The notes: generated from the sequence alone by a model not told the origin. A DNA stretch of 64,000 nt from Phycomyces blakesleeanus NRRL 1555(-) (GCF_001638985.1 NW_017265159.1:1-64000), one strand, 5' to 3'. Shown: positions 35,174-49,031, counted from the stretch's first letter. Numbers and translations are program-made.

Positions 35174-36160
35174 TGTATTGTTTATTGGAAGGAAGAAGAA
35201 CTTAATTATCTACTGACAAAACTAAAGACGAGCTAAAGCTAGTTCAGATTCAAGCCGTCAAGTGTGGGGGGTTGGATAGAGCGGCGATACCGTTGGGAAC
35301 AAATACAAAATCGTCAAAGATACGTCTAAACTGAGCGCTCCACAGGCACTCAGAGTGCAACCGATGATTGTGTGGATGTCTGCCATAGTATTATTCTTAT
35401 TATTCTTATTATTCTTATTGTTATTATTGTTATTATTTTGGGTACAGATGAGGTTAGATGAACAAAGTCTATTGATTCTGTACAGCCAAAATAAATAAAT
35501 AAAAGAAAAGAAAAGAAAAGAAGAAATTAAAGATGCCTACTGTTTGGTGAAGTTGAGAAAGATTGATATCACAAAACAAGATATCCCTAGTTAGAATAAA
35601 GATAAGCTACCAGGATGGATAGCTGATTATCCTAGTATGAATTTTAAATTTCTTTGGTGATTCTGGCCAATTACCCCTAGTACTTGAAGTGGCTAGTAAG
35701 TACCTCATAATAGGTAAAGAAGACGAAGAAGAAGAAGTAATTAGATCCGGTTAATTACACCATTTCTAGGCGTATTCAGTGCCCGGTTCAAAGCTTGGCT
35801 TAGTATAATAATTAAGCCGGTTCACTTCCTAGTTCAGGAAACTACCCCCTCCCCTCCAGGTTTAGACAAAATTTCACAGCAAGAGATACATTCTCTTAAC
35901 AAAGATGTGTAGACAATAGACCTTTTTTATGAGTATTTTTTTTAAAAGAAAATTCACATACTAAGTAAAAGTTGTAAGGTTAAAAAATTGAATTTTCTTT
36001 AAAGCATTTTACAGTGGTGTTAGGGGCTTGGTATGTATTTTTTTTTAACTAAATAATAAATAACAATTTCACATTTAATTTAAATATAGGATTATACCCC
36101 TCTTAAGCCCATTCAGGGTCAAACAAGCTGTCGTAATTTGACCCAACATTATACAAATAT
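35069..36160. other. Intergenic stretch with microsatellites
   Basis: This lies between the convergent coiled-coil gene and RAX2. It holds an ATT microsatellite (35134-35173), a TTATTC/TTATTG run (about 35390-35435), an AAAAG run near 35505, and an imperfect hairpin (CCGGTTAATTA near 35749, TAATTAAGCCGG near 35808). I see no gene. A segment near 35220 (AGCTAAAGCTAGTTCAG) resembles one near 3690. Confidence 0.5.
35134..35173. repeat. (ATT)n microsatellite
   Basis: About 13 tandem ATT units downstream of the coiled-coil gene. Confidence 0.9.
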
Positions 36161-39100
36161 TTATTTGTATGGGTTGACAGAAGAATCGGCGCGTTCAATA
36201 TAATTACTTGGAAACACACCTTGGGCAAGACCATCAACGCCTATAATATAATATATAAGTGTCCACAAAGATATCAATTGCTTACTTGTTGTACTTACCA
36301 CCATCTTTGTACCCAACCCACCAGATGTCGTCACTTGCATCAACTACAATTACAGGATCTCCTTTATCAAATCCAAGCTCTCCTACTTCTCGAGCATTAA
36401 AATCAAATTTGGCGTAGTACAGATGCGGGTGATTTTCTGATGGAGGTTCGCCATCTTTGTTGTTAATAATAGCCATCTCCATCACACTGCGGAAATCACT
36501 GCGATGTTTAGTCTTCTTATCTGTTGGAGGAGGCGGTGCTGGTGCAGGAATAATAGATTCACGAGTAGAAAAATACTCTTCAACCATACGCCTCGATGCA
36601 GCCCGTCCATCCAAAGCACCCATAGCAGTATGAGGTCCAGAACTTAAACTCAAGCTTGGGATAGGACTCGATACTGAACTCGCTGACCCTAAAGGACTAC
36701 CAGCCGGTACATGACTGGAACTGGATGAGCGTCCATTGGCTTCGGCAGGCAAGCGATCTACCTTGACAGGATTAATTTCAGCTCCAAATGGCTTCATAAA
36801 GTTTACAGCTGACACCATTCTAGCCTTGACGGGATTAGCAACTGCTGAAGGAGTATCACCAAATTCACTGTCACTTTCGCTATCGTATACAGGATCAGCC
36901 TGCTCGTGAACATTATGAATGTTTGCAAAAGATTCTGTCACAAGAGGGGCATGTGCAGTTTCAACAGGTGAAGCTATCTGAGCAACCTTCCATCGTAATG
37001 ACGGCGATTCTAAACTGGCTGCACTTTTAGGAGTGAGATTCTCAAATGGACTGGTAAAGTTTGTGTTGATTGGTGGAAGATCAGCAATGTTTGACCAACG
37101 AACAGAGGTACGGGCGGAATCGACCTCAAAGGCACCAGAGTTCATTATTTCATCTCCAAAGAACTTTTCTTTTGGTAAAACTTCAGCTTGCTTCATTTTT
37201 CCAAAAGGATCTTTCTTTGTGGTCGTCGTATTTTTAGGAGTACTATCATAGCTGGATGGTTGCTGAGAATTTTGCATGTATATATCGGCACTTGTTCCTG
37301 AAGCTGCCGAGACAATATTTTCTTCTTTGTCATTGGAAATTTCGTTGTTACTATCGCTGTCGCTGTCGTTGGCTGTTGAGTTTTTAAAGCCCTGGAAGTC
37401 TGAATACGAATTCTGCGAGTTTCTGAAAAGCGTGTCCAAATCTTCGCGCCACACCATAGATGTGTGATCAAGACCAGCTTGATAAGACGAGACACCAGTA
37501 GATCTCTTTTCCTTCTCTTCTCCCTCGTTCTCTTCATTGCCTACTTCAGTAGATGATTGAAGGGAGTTTTCCCCATTTTTGGAAATCTTCTTTTCATCGA
37601 TTTGTTTGGAGTGATTTGTATCGGCTGTAGAATTTGTCCATTGAATGAAATCAGGATCTGAAGCAAACCCTTCTGAAATTGAGCTTGGTAAAGGTGCAAT
37701 ATTATCCGTTGGAGGGGTATAGATAGAAAAGTCGTCAGAGTACATTGAAAAGGTTGAATGATCAATTCTTGTTGTTCCAAGAGCTCCTGTGGTAGAGTAG
37801 TTTGTCCACCGTACCGAGGAAGGCTCAACTTGTTCCGGATTTGGAGCTAAAGATAATTGACTTGCAGCTCTGGGGGCTTTAAGCCCATCATTCTCGCCAC
37901 TATCAATATTATTTTCTGCAACCACAATTGGGACCACCATAGCTACACCCATAGCGCTACTATCGGTACCGGCCTTGGTCCGGCGTACTGTTGCAGACTG
38001 AGTATCTAAATGTGACTCGCTCGATTTACCGGATGATGGTTGAAGAGATGATGCAGCTATTCCTGACAAAGTGGGGGTTGCATTGTTATACTTATTTAGA
38101 GAACCTTGGGTCTCAGATTGAGGTTTATAGGCATTTCCGACAGAAGCAGTTTTTTCTATGTCTGTGGTAGAAGAATAACCAAGTTTAGCTTTTGAGGCGC
38201 TATCCGTCGTCAGACCCTGTTTTTGTAAGCGAGGGTAATTATTCTGAGTATCTGCCGTAGCACTTCTAAGCTTATCGACATTTCCTCTTGACAATTGGTC
38301 TGATTCAACATTCGATTCTTCAACAATTTCGCGCTTCTTCTCATTGTTTTTATCTTTAGGTTTAGCTAAACCAGCTATTCCTACGCCAGTAGAAGCCGAA
38401 ATGACTGCACCAAATGTCGTTTCCTGAGCATTATCGTGGGACTAGCATAATTGGTAAGTAACATATTATGAATTTTGTAAAATAAAATCGAAATGGTTTT
38501 ACTCACGTCATAAATCATTGATGGGCTATTTTCAGTAGTTGTAATATCAGGGTTTACTGTGCCGAAAGAAGCTGTCTGGCTAGCTTCATGTGATTGAGAT
38601 AAATAATTATCTTGAACATTATTATCATTAGATGTTCGCTGATAATGATCTCCTGATACGGATGGACTGATCGTCATAGTTGCAAGAGCAGGCTTGATAG
38701 AGCTGAACATAGCTGACTGACCTATATTTTGGGAGTGGGATGGACTTGGGGTAGGCTGAATATTGTTGTAAGTGTTGATGTGTTCTTCACCGCGAGAGTT
38801 CGACGAATCTACGGGCGCAACTGCTACTAGCGGGATAATGCTTCCAAAAGATGTGTTTTCGCCGACCTCATATTTCTATTAGAAACCAACCGTTTATATG
38901 CAGACACATATTATTAAGATTTAAAAGACAATAACCAACCTTTTGTGGAGTACTGAATTCGGCGGATTCAGTAGAGGGTATAGTTGTTCCAAAGGACACG
39001 TTCGGTTCACTTTCATAAGAGTGAGGAGAATGCTGGATAGCCACACCAGACACAGAAGGGACAATGTAGTTAAACGATGTATTACGGCCAGTATCTTGTG

Positions 39101-42100
39101 CTTGAGAGGAAGAATCACTAACCACCATAGTGGCTGTAGACGGATTAATGCTTCCGAAAGAAGCTGCTTGACCGATATCTCTTGATTGAGGAGATAAGCT
39201 AACAGTTTGCGAAGTGGAAGATGGATTGACTTTCCCATAGGAAATTTCTTGGCCAATTTCTTGTGGTTGGGCAAAGGAATTTATCGCAATTTTCGCTGTT
39301 GATGGCTTGATGTTTCCATATGATACTTGTTGGCCAATATCTCGCGGCTGAGGAGATGCTTTAATCGACACGGGCATAATACCCGGTGGAACGGTACTGT
39401 ATGAAGCAGCATTCGAAGATACATAGGGCTACGCGAGATAATTAGTACATATATATATATACATTCATTATGTACGGCAAAAGTCACTATGAAGGTACTT
39501 TTTTTTGCAAAAAATAGATACATAAGAAAATGCTTACCGTTTCAGATTGAGAAGTACTCAATGCAATGGTTGATTTTATTGGAGCAACGTTTCCAAAATA
39601 GGCGGCTTGTCCAACATCTTTTGATTGAATAGGATGAGTGTCCATCGTAGCGACTGATGGGTAAATAGTGTTAAATGAAACGGATTGTCCTATATCATTA
39701 GGCTAAAAACAGATTTAGGAATTTTGTTTGATGGGTAAAATCGCACAAAGAAAATATTAATATAAAATATACCTTTCTGGGGGTTTCAGAAATACTACCA
39801 ACGATAGCCGCACTCGCGGCAGCGGGAGGAACATTACCAAAAGTTGCCACATGAATGTTAGCCTGGGGTTGGGGTAGAGGTCTAGATACAAATTTCTCTA
39901 CAGATGGCGAAGGGGTTCCATATGGTGCTTCTGTTGAAGAAACAATCACCCGTGTCGCAGTAACGGGCGCCGTGTTGTCGTACGTAACATGTTGCCCATT
40001 AAGTGGTTTCTGGGTCGTTTGCACAGCACGACCTGTAGATCCAGGAGCAATATTTCCATAGATTGCAGTATGGCCTAATCCAAATGTATCAGATTCTGGT
40101 CGGGCAGAAAAGTCAGATGTAGCTGATCCAACATTGGCGAATACAGTACCATATCCCAGTTTTTGTGCTTTAGGTTGTTGCGAAGAATTTTGTGACATGG
40201 CAATGCCTATTGTAGCTGCGGTAGCGGTAGCAGCAGCTACTTTTCCAAATACCACAGCTTGGCCTGCCATGTTTACAGGTGTCATGGCAACAGAACTGGT
40301 AGTAGGTACCAAGTTTGATAGATTCAAAGCTGAAGATGCGGGAGCAGTAGCAACAGAAGCAGGGACAGGAACAAGAGATGAAAATGAAACAGAATTACTA
40401 GTGACCTGGCTTTGGGTAGTAAATACACCTGTGTTAGGAGGCGCGATGTTTAAGAATGATGGTTGAGACGGCATGTTTGAGTTGCGAGAAACATAATCAC
40501 CACTACTTGTGGGGCCATTTGGCTTATCAGCAGTGACTGCAATACCAATTGCTGATGCACGGAAAGGATTGTAGTTATTCGGCGTAATATTTTCCATTGG
40601 CTCACCGTAGCCATTGAATGTACTATAGTCAGATATTCTGTGAAGTTCGCTCTGAGGACGAACGGATGAATCTGGCCTTATATGATTGTACTGACTAATA
40701 TTCGATATTTCCTTGATCTGAGGTGGCATTACATACGTCGATGTGGCCGAGAGACCGTCGGTAGAGCCACCAAAGGAAGTAATAGTCTGCATCATTTCTC
40801 GACCAGTCAGACCGTTCCTAGACATTGTAGAAAATCGACTGTCAAAATAAGTTCCAATGGAGCCACGCTTGGGGTCTTTATCAGATTCGAGCATATCAAT
40901 AAGTGACTGGGGACTACGCGGTGGTTTTCCGTAATAGCCCAAAGGGTTAGCAGATGGAGAGATATTATTTTCTTTAGCTCTCATCAGGAAAAGCATAGAA
41001 AGTGCAATTGCAATGATAACAAATACAATCCCAAAGCCTGCAGCAACAGAAATAAATATCACAAGCCCTTGGGAAAGATAACCTGTGTATATATGAATTC
41101 CACAAAACCAAATCAGATTATTTTCTTTTTGTAAGCCTAGAAATATGGTACTTGCGCTTCAATAGTACGGTAACTTCATAGGGGTCGAAAAACATGTTTC
41201 CAAGTGTGTTTATAGAACCATCGGCAGAAGAAGACACGATATAAGGTATCCAGGCTGTTCCATCAAAAAGAGCAAAGCTCACATTGCCATACTGGTTGAG
41301 GTTCAAGATACCTGAAACCAGTAATATTTGAGAGCTTCCATTTGCTTTATCATCAGATTCATCAGCACGGGTTTTAAGGGAACTACTTTCAGAATTGTTG
41401 CTGGAAATTTGTACAGTAGTCATCTGGCTAATTACGCTTCCTGGTCCAAGCGTGGAATCTGAGAAAGTAACAAAGCAACTCATTAACATAAATCTTCAAT
41501 ATTATACAAATTTAGAGACACTTACTAGGAATTGTAAAGAGGCTTCCGTCCCAGATTCCCAAATAAGCTGTCGAAGAATCTCTGCGGATAATTGTAAATA
41601 AGCCTTACTATTATCTTTAAGTAAATCATACTTACTTTCCCGCAATATACGTATTTTTGGTGCCGTCATCATAGGAGATAGCACTACAAGGTCCGGGTAA
41701 AACAACAGGAGAACTCCAACCACTGGTTTGGTAATTGTATTCTGCCATAGAAACTACAGCATCAGATATCTTGAGGTCTCCGGTAACAACAAGTGTTTTC
41801 TACAGCAATTTGTTTTTAATAAATAATCTTCTATTTTTCTTTATTCCCTTGTTATTTTTTAATATTGTTACTTTTATATATATATACCTCAGTGAATGTC
41901 ATGTCTTGCACTGTACCGGAAATACCATCCCCAAAACTAGTCCACAGATGATTCAATGGATTCAGAGCACAGACACCTTTGCAGGTTACATTGCCGGCAA
42001 CACTGAAATCTCCGCCAACAACAATACCAGAGGCAATCGAATTTGGACGTATCACATTTACTTTCGCCATCGTACCATCCAAAGCTGTTTTGATCAAAAT

Positions 42101-43241
42101 AAATTAGCTTCCTTTGGACACTTTTCCCAAAATTCAATATAATGAATAACCTACTATGCAGCTCAGGATATAAAACAAATGATTTGTCGACGAGATTATA
42201 TACCGCAAAGTTGCTTGCAGTAAAATCGTTCGCATCAAATTCACCGCTCATGTACAGGAAATTATCATGAACCGCCATGGAGGTAACGTTGCCCTTCCAA
42301 TTGGAACCGAGACCACTCCAGACTCCATTGTCGTAAATTGCTGTGTTATAGATTCCATTGTTCAACTCAAAATTACCCGCAACTACGGTACTCCAAGTCC
42401 CATTATTCAGAGGATTCTTCCATAATGCACCAGCATTAATTTCAACTGGTTTTGACGCATCAGGGTAGAATGGAAGTGTTGAAAGCGTTGAGCTACCGTC
42501 AATAAAAGTTAGTCCTTGGGACTGAAATTGCTGGGCATTATTGATAGAACCAATATAATAACTTGTAGGCAAATTGTTGTCGATTTGGAATGCACCATAG
42601 ATTGTGCCAGAAAGAAGAGGTGTATTGGCTGACCAGTCTGATATACTCAGGTTCCACCATGCATTTCCAGTAGATTGTCGAGCCAAAGAACTTGTGCTAC
42701 CAATCATAGATGTGAATGCTCCAGAAACAAGTATTGATTTTTCGTTATCAGTTGATTGTAAAGAAAAAACTGGTCCGTTCACTCCCTATTTTTTATACAA
42801 AGGATAAGAATGATTAGACTAAAGATCTAAAATAGCATAAGACCAACGCATGCTATGTACTTACTCCACCTAGTGCAGACCATGTGTTTGCATTTGTATT
42901 GTAGATAGCAGTATAAGAAAGAGGAGTATTTGGGCTGCCTTGCAAAGAAGTAAAGTTTCCTCCAATGTAAAGATCTATATATTCATGTCAATAATTGTTG
43001 CGAGATAATATATATATATTGTACCTGATCCAGAGCGAAGAAGAGCGTTAACAGGCCCGTTTAGTCCATTAGACTGAAGAGGCTCTAGCTTTTTTGAAAT
43101 TTGTCCAAAGCGAACCATGTTCTGATACCCAGTACCAGTCCCGATTATGGTTGTAAATGTGCCACCAATGTACAAGTCTCCGTCTGTGGCATCTAGGGCA
43201 CGAACAATAGATTTTGTAGGGAGAGTTTCTATAAAGCTACA

Positions 43242-43279
<38 letters not shown>

Positions 43280-45286
43280 GTAATTTGGATAGTGTACACA
43301 GGTTCTAAGAGTAGATATCATCGTTCAACTTACCAGTCAATGGTGCCCATGATAGTGTCTGTGCAGTGGTACCATCTAATCCTTGGTTAGGCTTGTATTC
43401 TAATATACTTGAAATGCTTGACATGGAAGCAGATTTTATCCACTGAGCAGCATTAGCGACCAAAGTTATAGTTTTTGCAGATGATGTTATTGCTGATTTT
43501 GCAACATTTAAAGTTATGTGAGGTGAAAACTGGAGAGACGTTGCAACAAAGTAGCCACTGTAAATTGGGACTGAAGCATCTGCTGTATTATTCTGATTTA
43601 AAGTGAACACAGTTGTCTTATTTGGTGCTGTATAAATTGTAAGATCAACTTGTGTGCGTTGTTGACATGCGGTATTATTTCCACATCCGGGAGTATATAA
43701 CATTACTTCATAGAAGCCCGGCTCAGGTAAGTTGGGTATGAAGTCGACTGATGCAGACGTATCACCGAGTTTATCCGCAGATATTGTTGTTGAAAGAATA
43801 TGTTGGTAAGATCCAGTAGGAACAGATGCTTCCCATGATCCAACAGTAGCAACTTTAGCTTCGAAGGCTGGACTAGAAGCTGTACATGTTGGAAAGTTGA
43901 GGTCTTGGACAGCATGCACAAATATCTCTGTACCCAAAATTAATTAGTATTTTTGATGTTCTGTACCCTCTCTGTCTCACGTTAGGGTTGTACCTGATTG
44001 ATAGATCTGAACACCTGCAAGACCTCCCCCCGAACCATACCAGGATGCGATCTCAATTCTTACACCGTAAGTAATGCTTGAATCAAGTATTATGAAGTCC
44101 TGGAATTCAAGTTTGGTGGATTGTGTAAGCTGACATTGAGTCGAGCATGTTTTGGTACGAAGCGTCAAAGGATCAATGTACGATAGATTGAAATATGTGT
44201 TTGTAGCAAGTGAGAGAACCCTAAATTTAATAAATACAGATATTAATTTAGTAAACCTTTATCTTTATATTTAATATATTGACATGGGATAGATAAACTT
44301 ACGAGAAGTTCTTTACACCGCTATCCTTTGCAAAAGTGTTGGCTAGACGAATCAACGACGGCGAAACAGAAAGAGAAAAATAAGCTTCCCATGACCCAGT
44401 CTCGCCTGTCTTCAAATGCCATGGAGCACTTTTTTCGCTGGGACACAAGACACTTTTGGGATCATTGTACACTGAGTCTGTATTTGTCGCTGATACGGTC
44501 TATGGGATTAAAAATATGCAAGCAATTAATATTAAATACCCAGTGGCCTGAACTTCTATAAGCAAGACTTACAGAGAAAGCAGCCAAGTTGATAGGCTGG
44601 CTATCAGGTTCAAATTCAGCCTGGCCGTCCTTTGTCATATCAAATTGACCACCAAACATTATTGAATTGGTCTTTGGATTCTTTGCAATTGTATACACAG
44701 GACCGTTTAGACCTTTCCAGGGCAATGCTTCCCAAGAATTATTACTCCACACAGCTACACTTCCACCATATTTTGAAAGAGAGGCCGAATAAAGAGGAGC
44801 GTCTGAAAGTGGAGCAAGAAATTCGCCACCAACGTATACGCTATTTGTTGTTTGATCGCACAGAAGGCTATATACAGGACCGTCGAGTCCTTTGGATAGT
44901 GATGTGATAGTGTTGGTGGCTAAATCTACTTGGGCAATATTTGATACCAGGGCAGATCCAAATTGTGTAAATTCCCCACCAATATAAAGCGTGTTCGATG
45001 AATTTGAAGAGAGAACACATGTTGCATACACTGATCCGTTAGTTGAAGAAGAGGCTAATAGCTTAAATGTCTGACTAGAAAAGGATAAGATCGAAGCAGT
45101 TGAGGTTGGAATTGTTGTCAATTGGAGAGTGTCGGTGTAAAAAGAAATTCCCTGATAAGATCCTGCAATTCCAAGATATCCCGGTTGTGTAAAATTGAGA
45201 TTCGGGTGAGTAACCAGAGAAGCCTGACAGGATTGGAAAAGAATCCAAGCACACCCTAGCCACGCCACAAAGTGTACAATGCTCAT
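36161..45286 (-). CDS. RAX2: RAX2-type polarity marker with giant repetitive tail and C-terminal SH3 domain
   Basis: RAX2 is a type I membrane glycoprotein that marks cortical sites of polarised growth. Seventeen exons run from 45286 down to 36161 and join in frame to 2650 aa. In order they start at 45286, 44499, 44220, 43927, 43228, 42974, 42785, 42084, 41799, 41581, 41458, 41082, 39702, 39428, 38875, 38441 and 36240. Residues 1-22 are a signal peptide. The ectodomain (to about 1135) has kelch-like repeats (LYIGGEF, VYVGGEF, NGPVYTI) and the family's Cys-rich TLRTKTCSTQCQL. One transmembrane helix lies at about 1140-1165. The cytoplasmic part, about 1485 residues, is Ser/Thr-rich. It has roughly 18 repeats of about 30 aa (about 1350-1925, motif GQ-x2-SYG-x-I-x-PSTA) and ends in an SH3 domain at about 2580-2645 (AKFDF, ELGF, WWVGYK, GVFPSNYIE). 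Yeast Rax2 is about 1220 aa with a short tail. Intron 11 (41083-41155) is GC-AG. Confidence 0.9.
43244..43279. repeat. (AAT)n microsatellite in a RAX2 intron
   Basis: A run of about 12 AAT units lies within the intron between the exons at 43334-43927 and 43025-43228. Confidence 0.85.
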
Positions 45287-46643
45287 TTTCCACAGCCAGT
45301 GATATTTATGTATAATTCACTTTCTCGGGTACTGGACGTGTAGGAGACAGGAATGAAGTTGTCGTACGATCGAGATGAAAGGAAGGAAGGGATCTGAAAT
45401 GTTAATGATGAGAACAAAAGGCGATTTAGTCGGAAAAATTATTCGCGAAGTCTTCTAAGAGTATATTACCGACGAAGAAAAAACGTTAATGACAACAGAG
45501 TACTTGAGGAGAAGTAGCGAAAGAGAGAAAGGAACGGTTTGGAGTTTGGTCAAGGTAACATACAAATCCTCAAAGTTGAAAAAGTGTTCGCGGTTACACC
45601 AACAAATATGAACTGAGTTTGTCAGAGTAGTCTTCCTTACTGTAGTTTCTATCTGGGTGCACGGTTGTGCATCCAGTAAAATGATTATACATGAGTATCA
45701 GTATAAATTATATCAGGATTTTCCTGAATTCATCAATTTACTGTTGAATTAGCTAAGTACTCTAAATATTAAACAACTGGCGCCAATTTCAGCCTCTTTG
45801 GGCTTAAAATTGGCTTGTTTAGACTTTTACCTTGTGGATACCAAGACCACTTGTAGATAAAAGCAATTTATTAAAAAATCTTGACTGAAATCTCTATACT
45901 TTCACCTTAAATGCATCCTTTGGTACTAACCATTTAGTGAATGAAGCTAACTGTCAGCTTGCCATGTGCTGTTTTTAATCCTAACAACGTTTCGCCCACC
46001 GCCTGTGGATCTTTATTTTTTTGTCATGGTAACCAGAACTCCGCCATGGTAAAAATTGGAGGAAAAGTAAATATGCAGAGTATTCAGGGGTAAAAGACGT
46101 ATTAAACTTCTTTGTCTTTTGTGCAGGAAGAGCCAAATATGATCTTATTTGTATATAAAGATGTACAATAGTTTATATAAAGTAAAATTATTCTTTTTTC
46201 GGTATATAATTTTAAATTTTATTAATATATATGGTTTAAGGTCGTAAAGATCCGTTGTTAGAGACCACTAAAGTATAGATATACTATTCTTTTGACACAG
46301 TGAACTGCATACTGCTCTCTCGTCAAATCAAGCCAAATAAGTGACCAACAAGTCCCTTGGCCCGTGACTTATTAGGTCTCATTCATAAATGTACAACCAT
46401 CGATAGTCCGACCAGACCAAGATTTCATATTTTACTCTACGTTTGTCAGGGTAGGGAAAACCAGACTTTTGTTTATTTTAAATTTAAAGTGTATGTGGTT
46501 TTAATCGCATTTTTATATAATAAACACGTCAATTATAAGCTAAACTGAATATTTTAGTGTTCTTACGAAGAATATTTTCCCGGTGTCCGCATAAGACACA
46601 ACAATTTCTATCATACAATACTCTAGCATCACACTTGAACGCC
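45287..46643. promoter_or_regulatory. Divergent intergenic region, RAX2 / biotin ligase
   Basis: 1.36 kb between the start codons of RAX2 (minus) and the biotin ligase gene (plus), with no gene of its own. It includes an imperfect inverted repeat near 45782-45811 (GCCAATTTCAGCC and GGCTTAAAATTGGC). I cannot assign specific factor sites. Confidence 0.45.
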
Positions 46644-48989
46644 ATGAACATTGTCATTTATAGTGGTAATGGAACATCACCAAATGCTGTTCACCAAACA
46701 CATCGAACTCTCAAGCTCTTACTTGGTCATGCCTATGATGTGATTAAGGTGGATGCTAAGACCTTACAAAATGAGCCATGGGAAGAAGGCTGCTCAATGA
46801 TAGTTATTCCTGGCGGTAGAGATCTACCCTACTGTGAAGATCTTGATGGCGAAGTCAACGCTCGCATGCGACGTTATGTTGCCGGTGGCGGGCGCTATCT
46901 TGGACTGTGTGCAGGTGCATATTATGCTTCTCAATCGATTGAATTTGAAAAAGGAACACCAATGGAAATTACAGGCCCAAGAGAACTTGGATTCTACCCT
47001 GGAATCTCGAGAGGTACCATGTATCCTGGATTTGTATACAACAGTGAAAAGGGTGCACGCGTTGTACCGATTGACTTGAATACAAATTCGTTGTCCGTCA
47101 AAGATTACTCTGGACTACCTGAGGGACTCAAGGTCTATTACAATGGAGGTGGATACTTTGTTAATGCCGTGGAGAAAGAGGATGTGGAAGTTTTGGCCTG
47201 GTATAGTGAAAAGGGCCACAGTCAAGAAGAAAAAACTGCAGCAGCAGTTTTGTGTCACATTGGCCAAGGAAGTGCAGCATTGATGGGTATCCACCCAGAG
47301 TACGATGTCAGTACTATGGACTTATCCGAAGCTGGAAAAGACACAAGCTTTATTCAGCAGTTGGTCATATCAGATCAAGCAAGAAAAACATTTTTGTGCG
47401 CCGTATTTTCCAAGATGGGACTGAAGACAGCAGGGTATGAAACCAAAGGCACCACACTCGAAATCAAAGAAAATACAGTACCAGCATTGACACCTATATA
47501 CTTGGCTACTCTTCGCGCTGAAGTCACCAAGTCTATAGCATGTTCGCTTCTTGAAAAAGCAGACACTACCACCCATATACTGGCTGATGTCAACGATAGA
47601 TTTCAGCTTTTGCCTATGGAAGAATCGTCTCTTTCTGCACAAATGTCCTCTCTTACACTTCAAAACAACGCCAATAATACGGACGAGGAAAAGCCATTGA
47701 CACAGATAGTCTACTCTACAAACACAGACAGTGATCCAAAGGCACCAGTATTTCCATCACGTTCTCTTACCCCTTCGTTTAATATACAAGAATATTTTGC
47801 TTCTTTGAGCGAGAAAAGAAGTCATGAATGGGGAGGAGGAGGCTGGTATAGATTTGGAAACTCCATGTTGTACTCACAAGTTATTACCAGTACTCAAACT
47901 GTGCTGGATAGGTACTTTATTGGCTTAATTATTTGTTTGATTCTTATTCTTGTATCCTACTATTTCTGTTACCTTGAATAGAAATTATACTTTCTCCCAG
48001 TCTCTACCTACAGGTCTAGTCTGTTTGGCAGCTAATCAAATTGCTGGAAGAGGCATGTTTAACTTTACATTGAGTGATTTTTTTTGGCTTGCAACTTTGT
48101 TAACTTGTTTCATTGTAGGTCGTGGTCGGAACGCATGGGTGTCTCAAGAAGGAGCTTTACAGTTTAGTCTGGTTGTTCGGCACAATCTTGGTTTGACAAA
48201 AGCTCCTGTGGTATTTATACAATATATCATTGCTCTCGCTGTTGTAGAGAGTATCAGGACTCGTGACGGCTATGAAGGTGTTCCCCTTCGTCTCAAATGG
48301 CCCAATGATATATACGTAGACCTCCCCGGACCCGAAGGAGGTCTTAAGAAGGTGGGTGGGTTGTTGGTCAACTCCAGTTTTGTTAAGGACGAGTTTCTCC
48401 TAGTGATCGGTAAGTATTGTACTTAAAGACCAGTACAAAAGTAGATTGACTCAAAGACTCTCCTTGCTCTTAGGATGTGGTATAAACCTTGCCAATCCCC
48501 ATCCAACTGTGTCTATCAACGATGTCATCCAGAACCATAATCCTTCTTTGCGCCGATTATCGCCAGAGGATACACTTTCGGGGATTATGGTTCATTTCGA
48601 AAAAATGTATCTTGAGTTTTGTGAAAAGGGTATGGGAAGCTGGTTCCTTGATAAGTACTACCAACGTTGGTTGCACAGGTAAGATAGGTGTATAATGAAT
48701 ACAGAGAAAAAAAGAGAACACCCCTTTTGTTCTTTTACGTACGATAACCGACAATTATTCTTATCCTCCCCTCCCCTGTCGATCTTGTAATTTGATTTGA
48801 TTTGTTTTTAGTAACAAGCTTGTTACTTTGACAACCCACGACGATGTACGCGCTCGAATTACTGGGATCACAAGTGATTATGGCATGCTTGAGGCAGTGA
48901 GTCTGGAAGACAGCCGTAAAAAGTTCACACTTCAACCAGACGGCAATAGTTTCGATATGCTCAAGGGGCTAATTATCAAAAAGGCATAA
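46644..48989 (+). CDS. BPL1: Biotin--protein ligase (holocarboxylase synthetase)
   Basis: Attaches biotin to carboxylases such as pyruvate carboxylase and acetyl-CoA carboxylase, through biotinyl-AMP. The exons are 46644-47911, 47982-48052, 48119-48409, 48474-48678 and 48812-48989, giving 670 aa; yeast Bpl1 is 690. The N-terminal half has the glutamine-amidotransferase-like BPL_N fold (IVIYSGNGTSP, VIPGGRDLPY, YLGLCAGAYY with the nucleophile-elbow Cys, YNGGGYF). The C-terminal half is the catalytic BPL/LplA domain (AANQIAGRGRGRNAWVSQEG, the biotin-AMP loop, then RLKWPNDIYV and CGINLANP), followed by the small C-terminal domain. The frame is open 29 codons upstream of the ATG but without another ATG. 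Intron 2 (48053-48118) has a GC donor (GAGAG|GCATGT), required to make GRGRGRN. Confidence 0.95.
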
Positions 48990-49031
48990 TATAATCCACC
49001 ATACTTTGTTCTTTATTCTCTGATTATATTA

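Noticed and set aside
35730..35850. Possible tRNA-like or SINE B-box (GGTTCAAAGC)
   Set aside because: No matching A box, no acceptor stem, and the context is a simple AT-rich imperfect hairpin.
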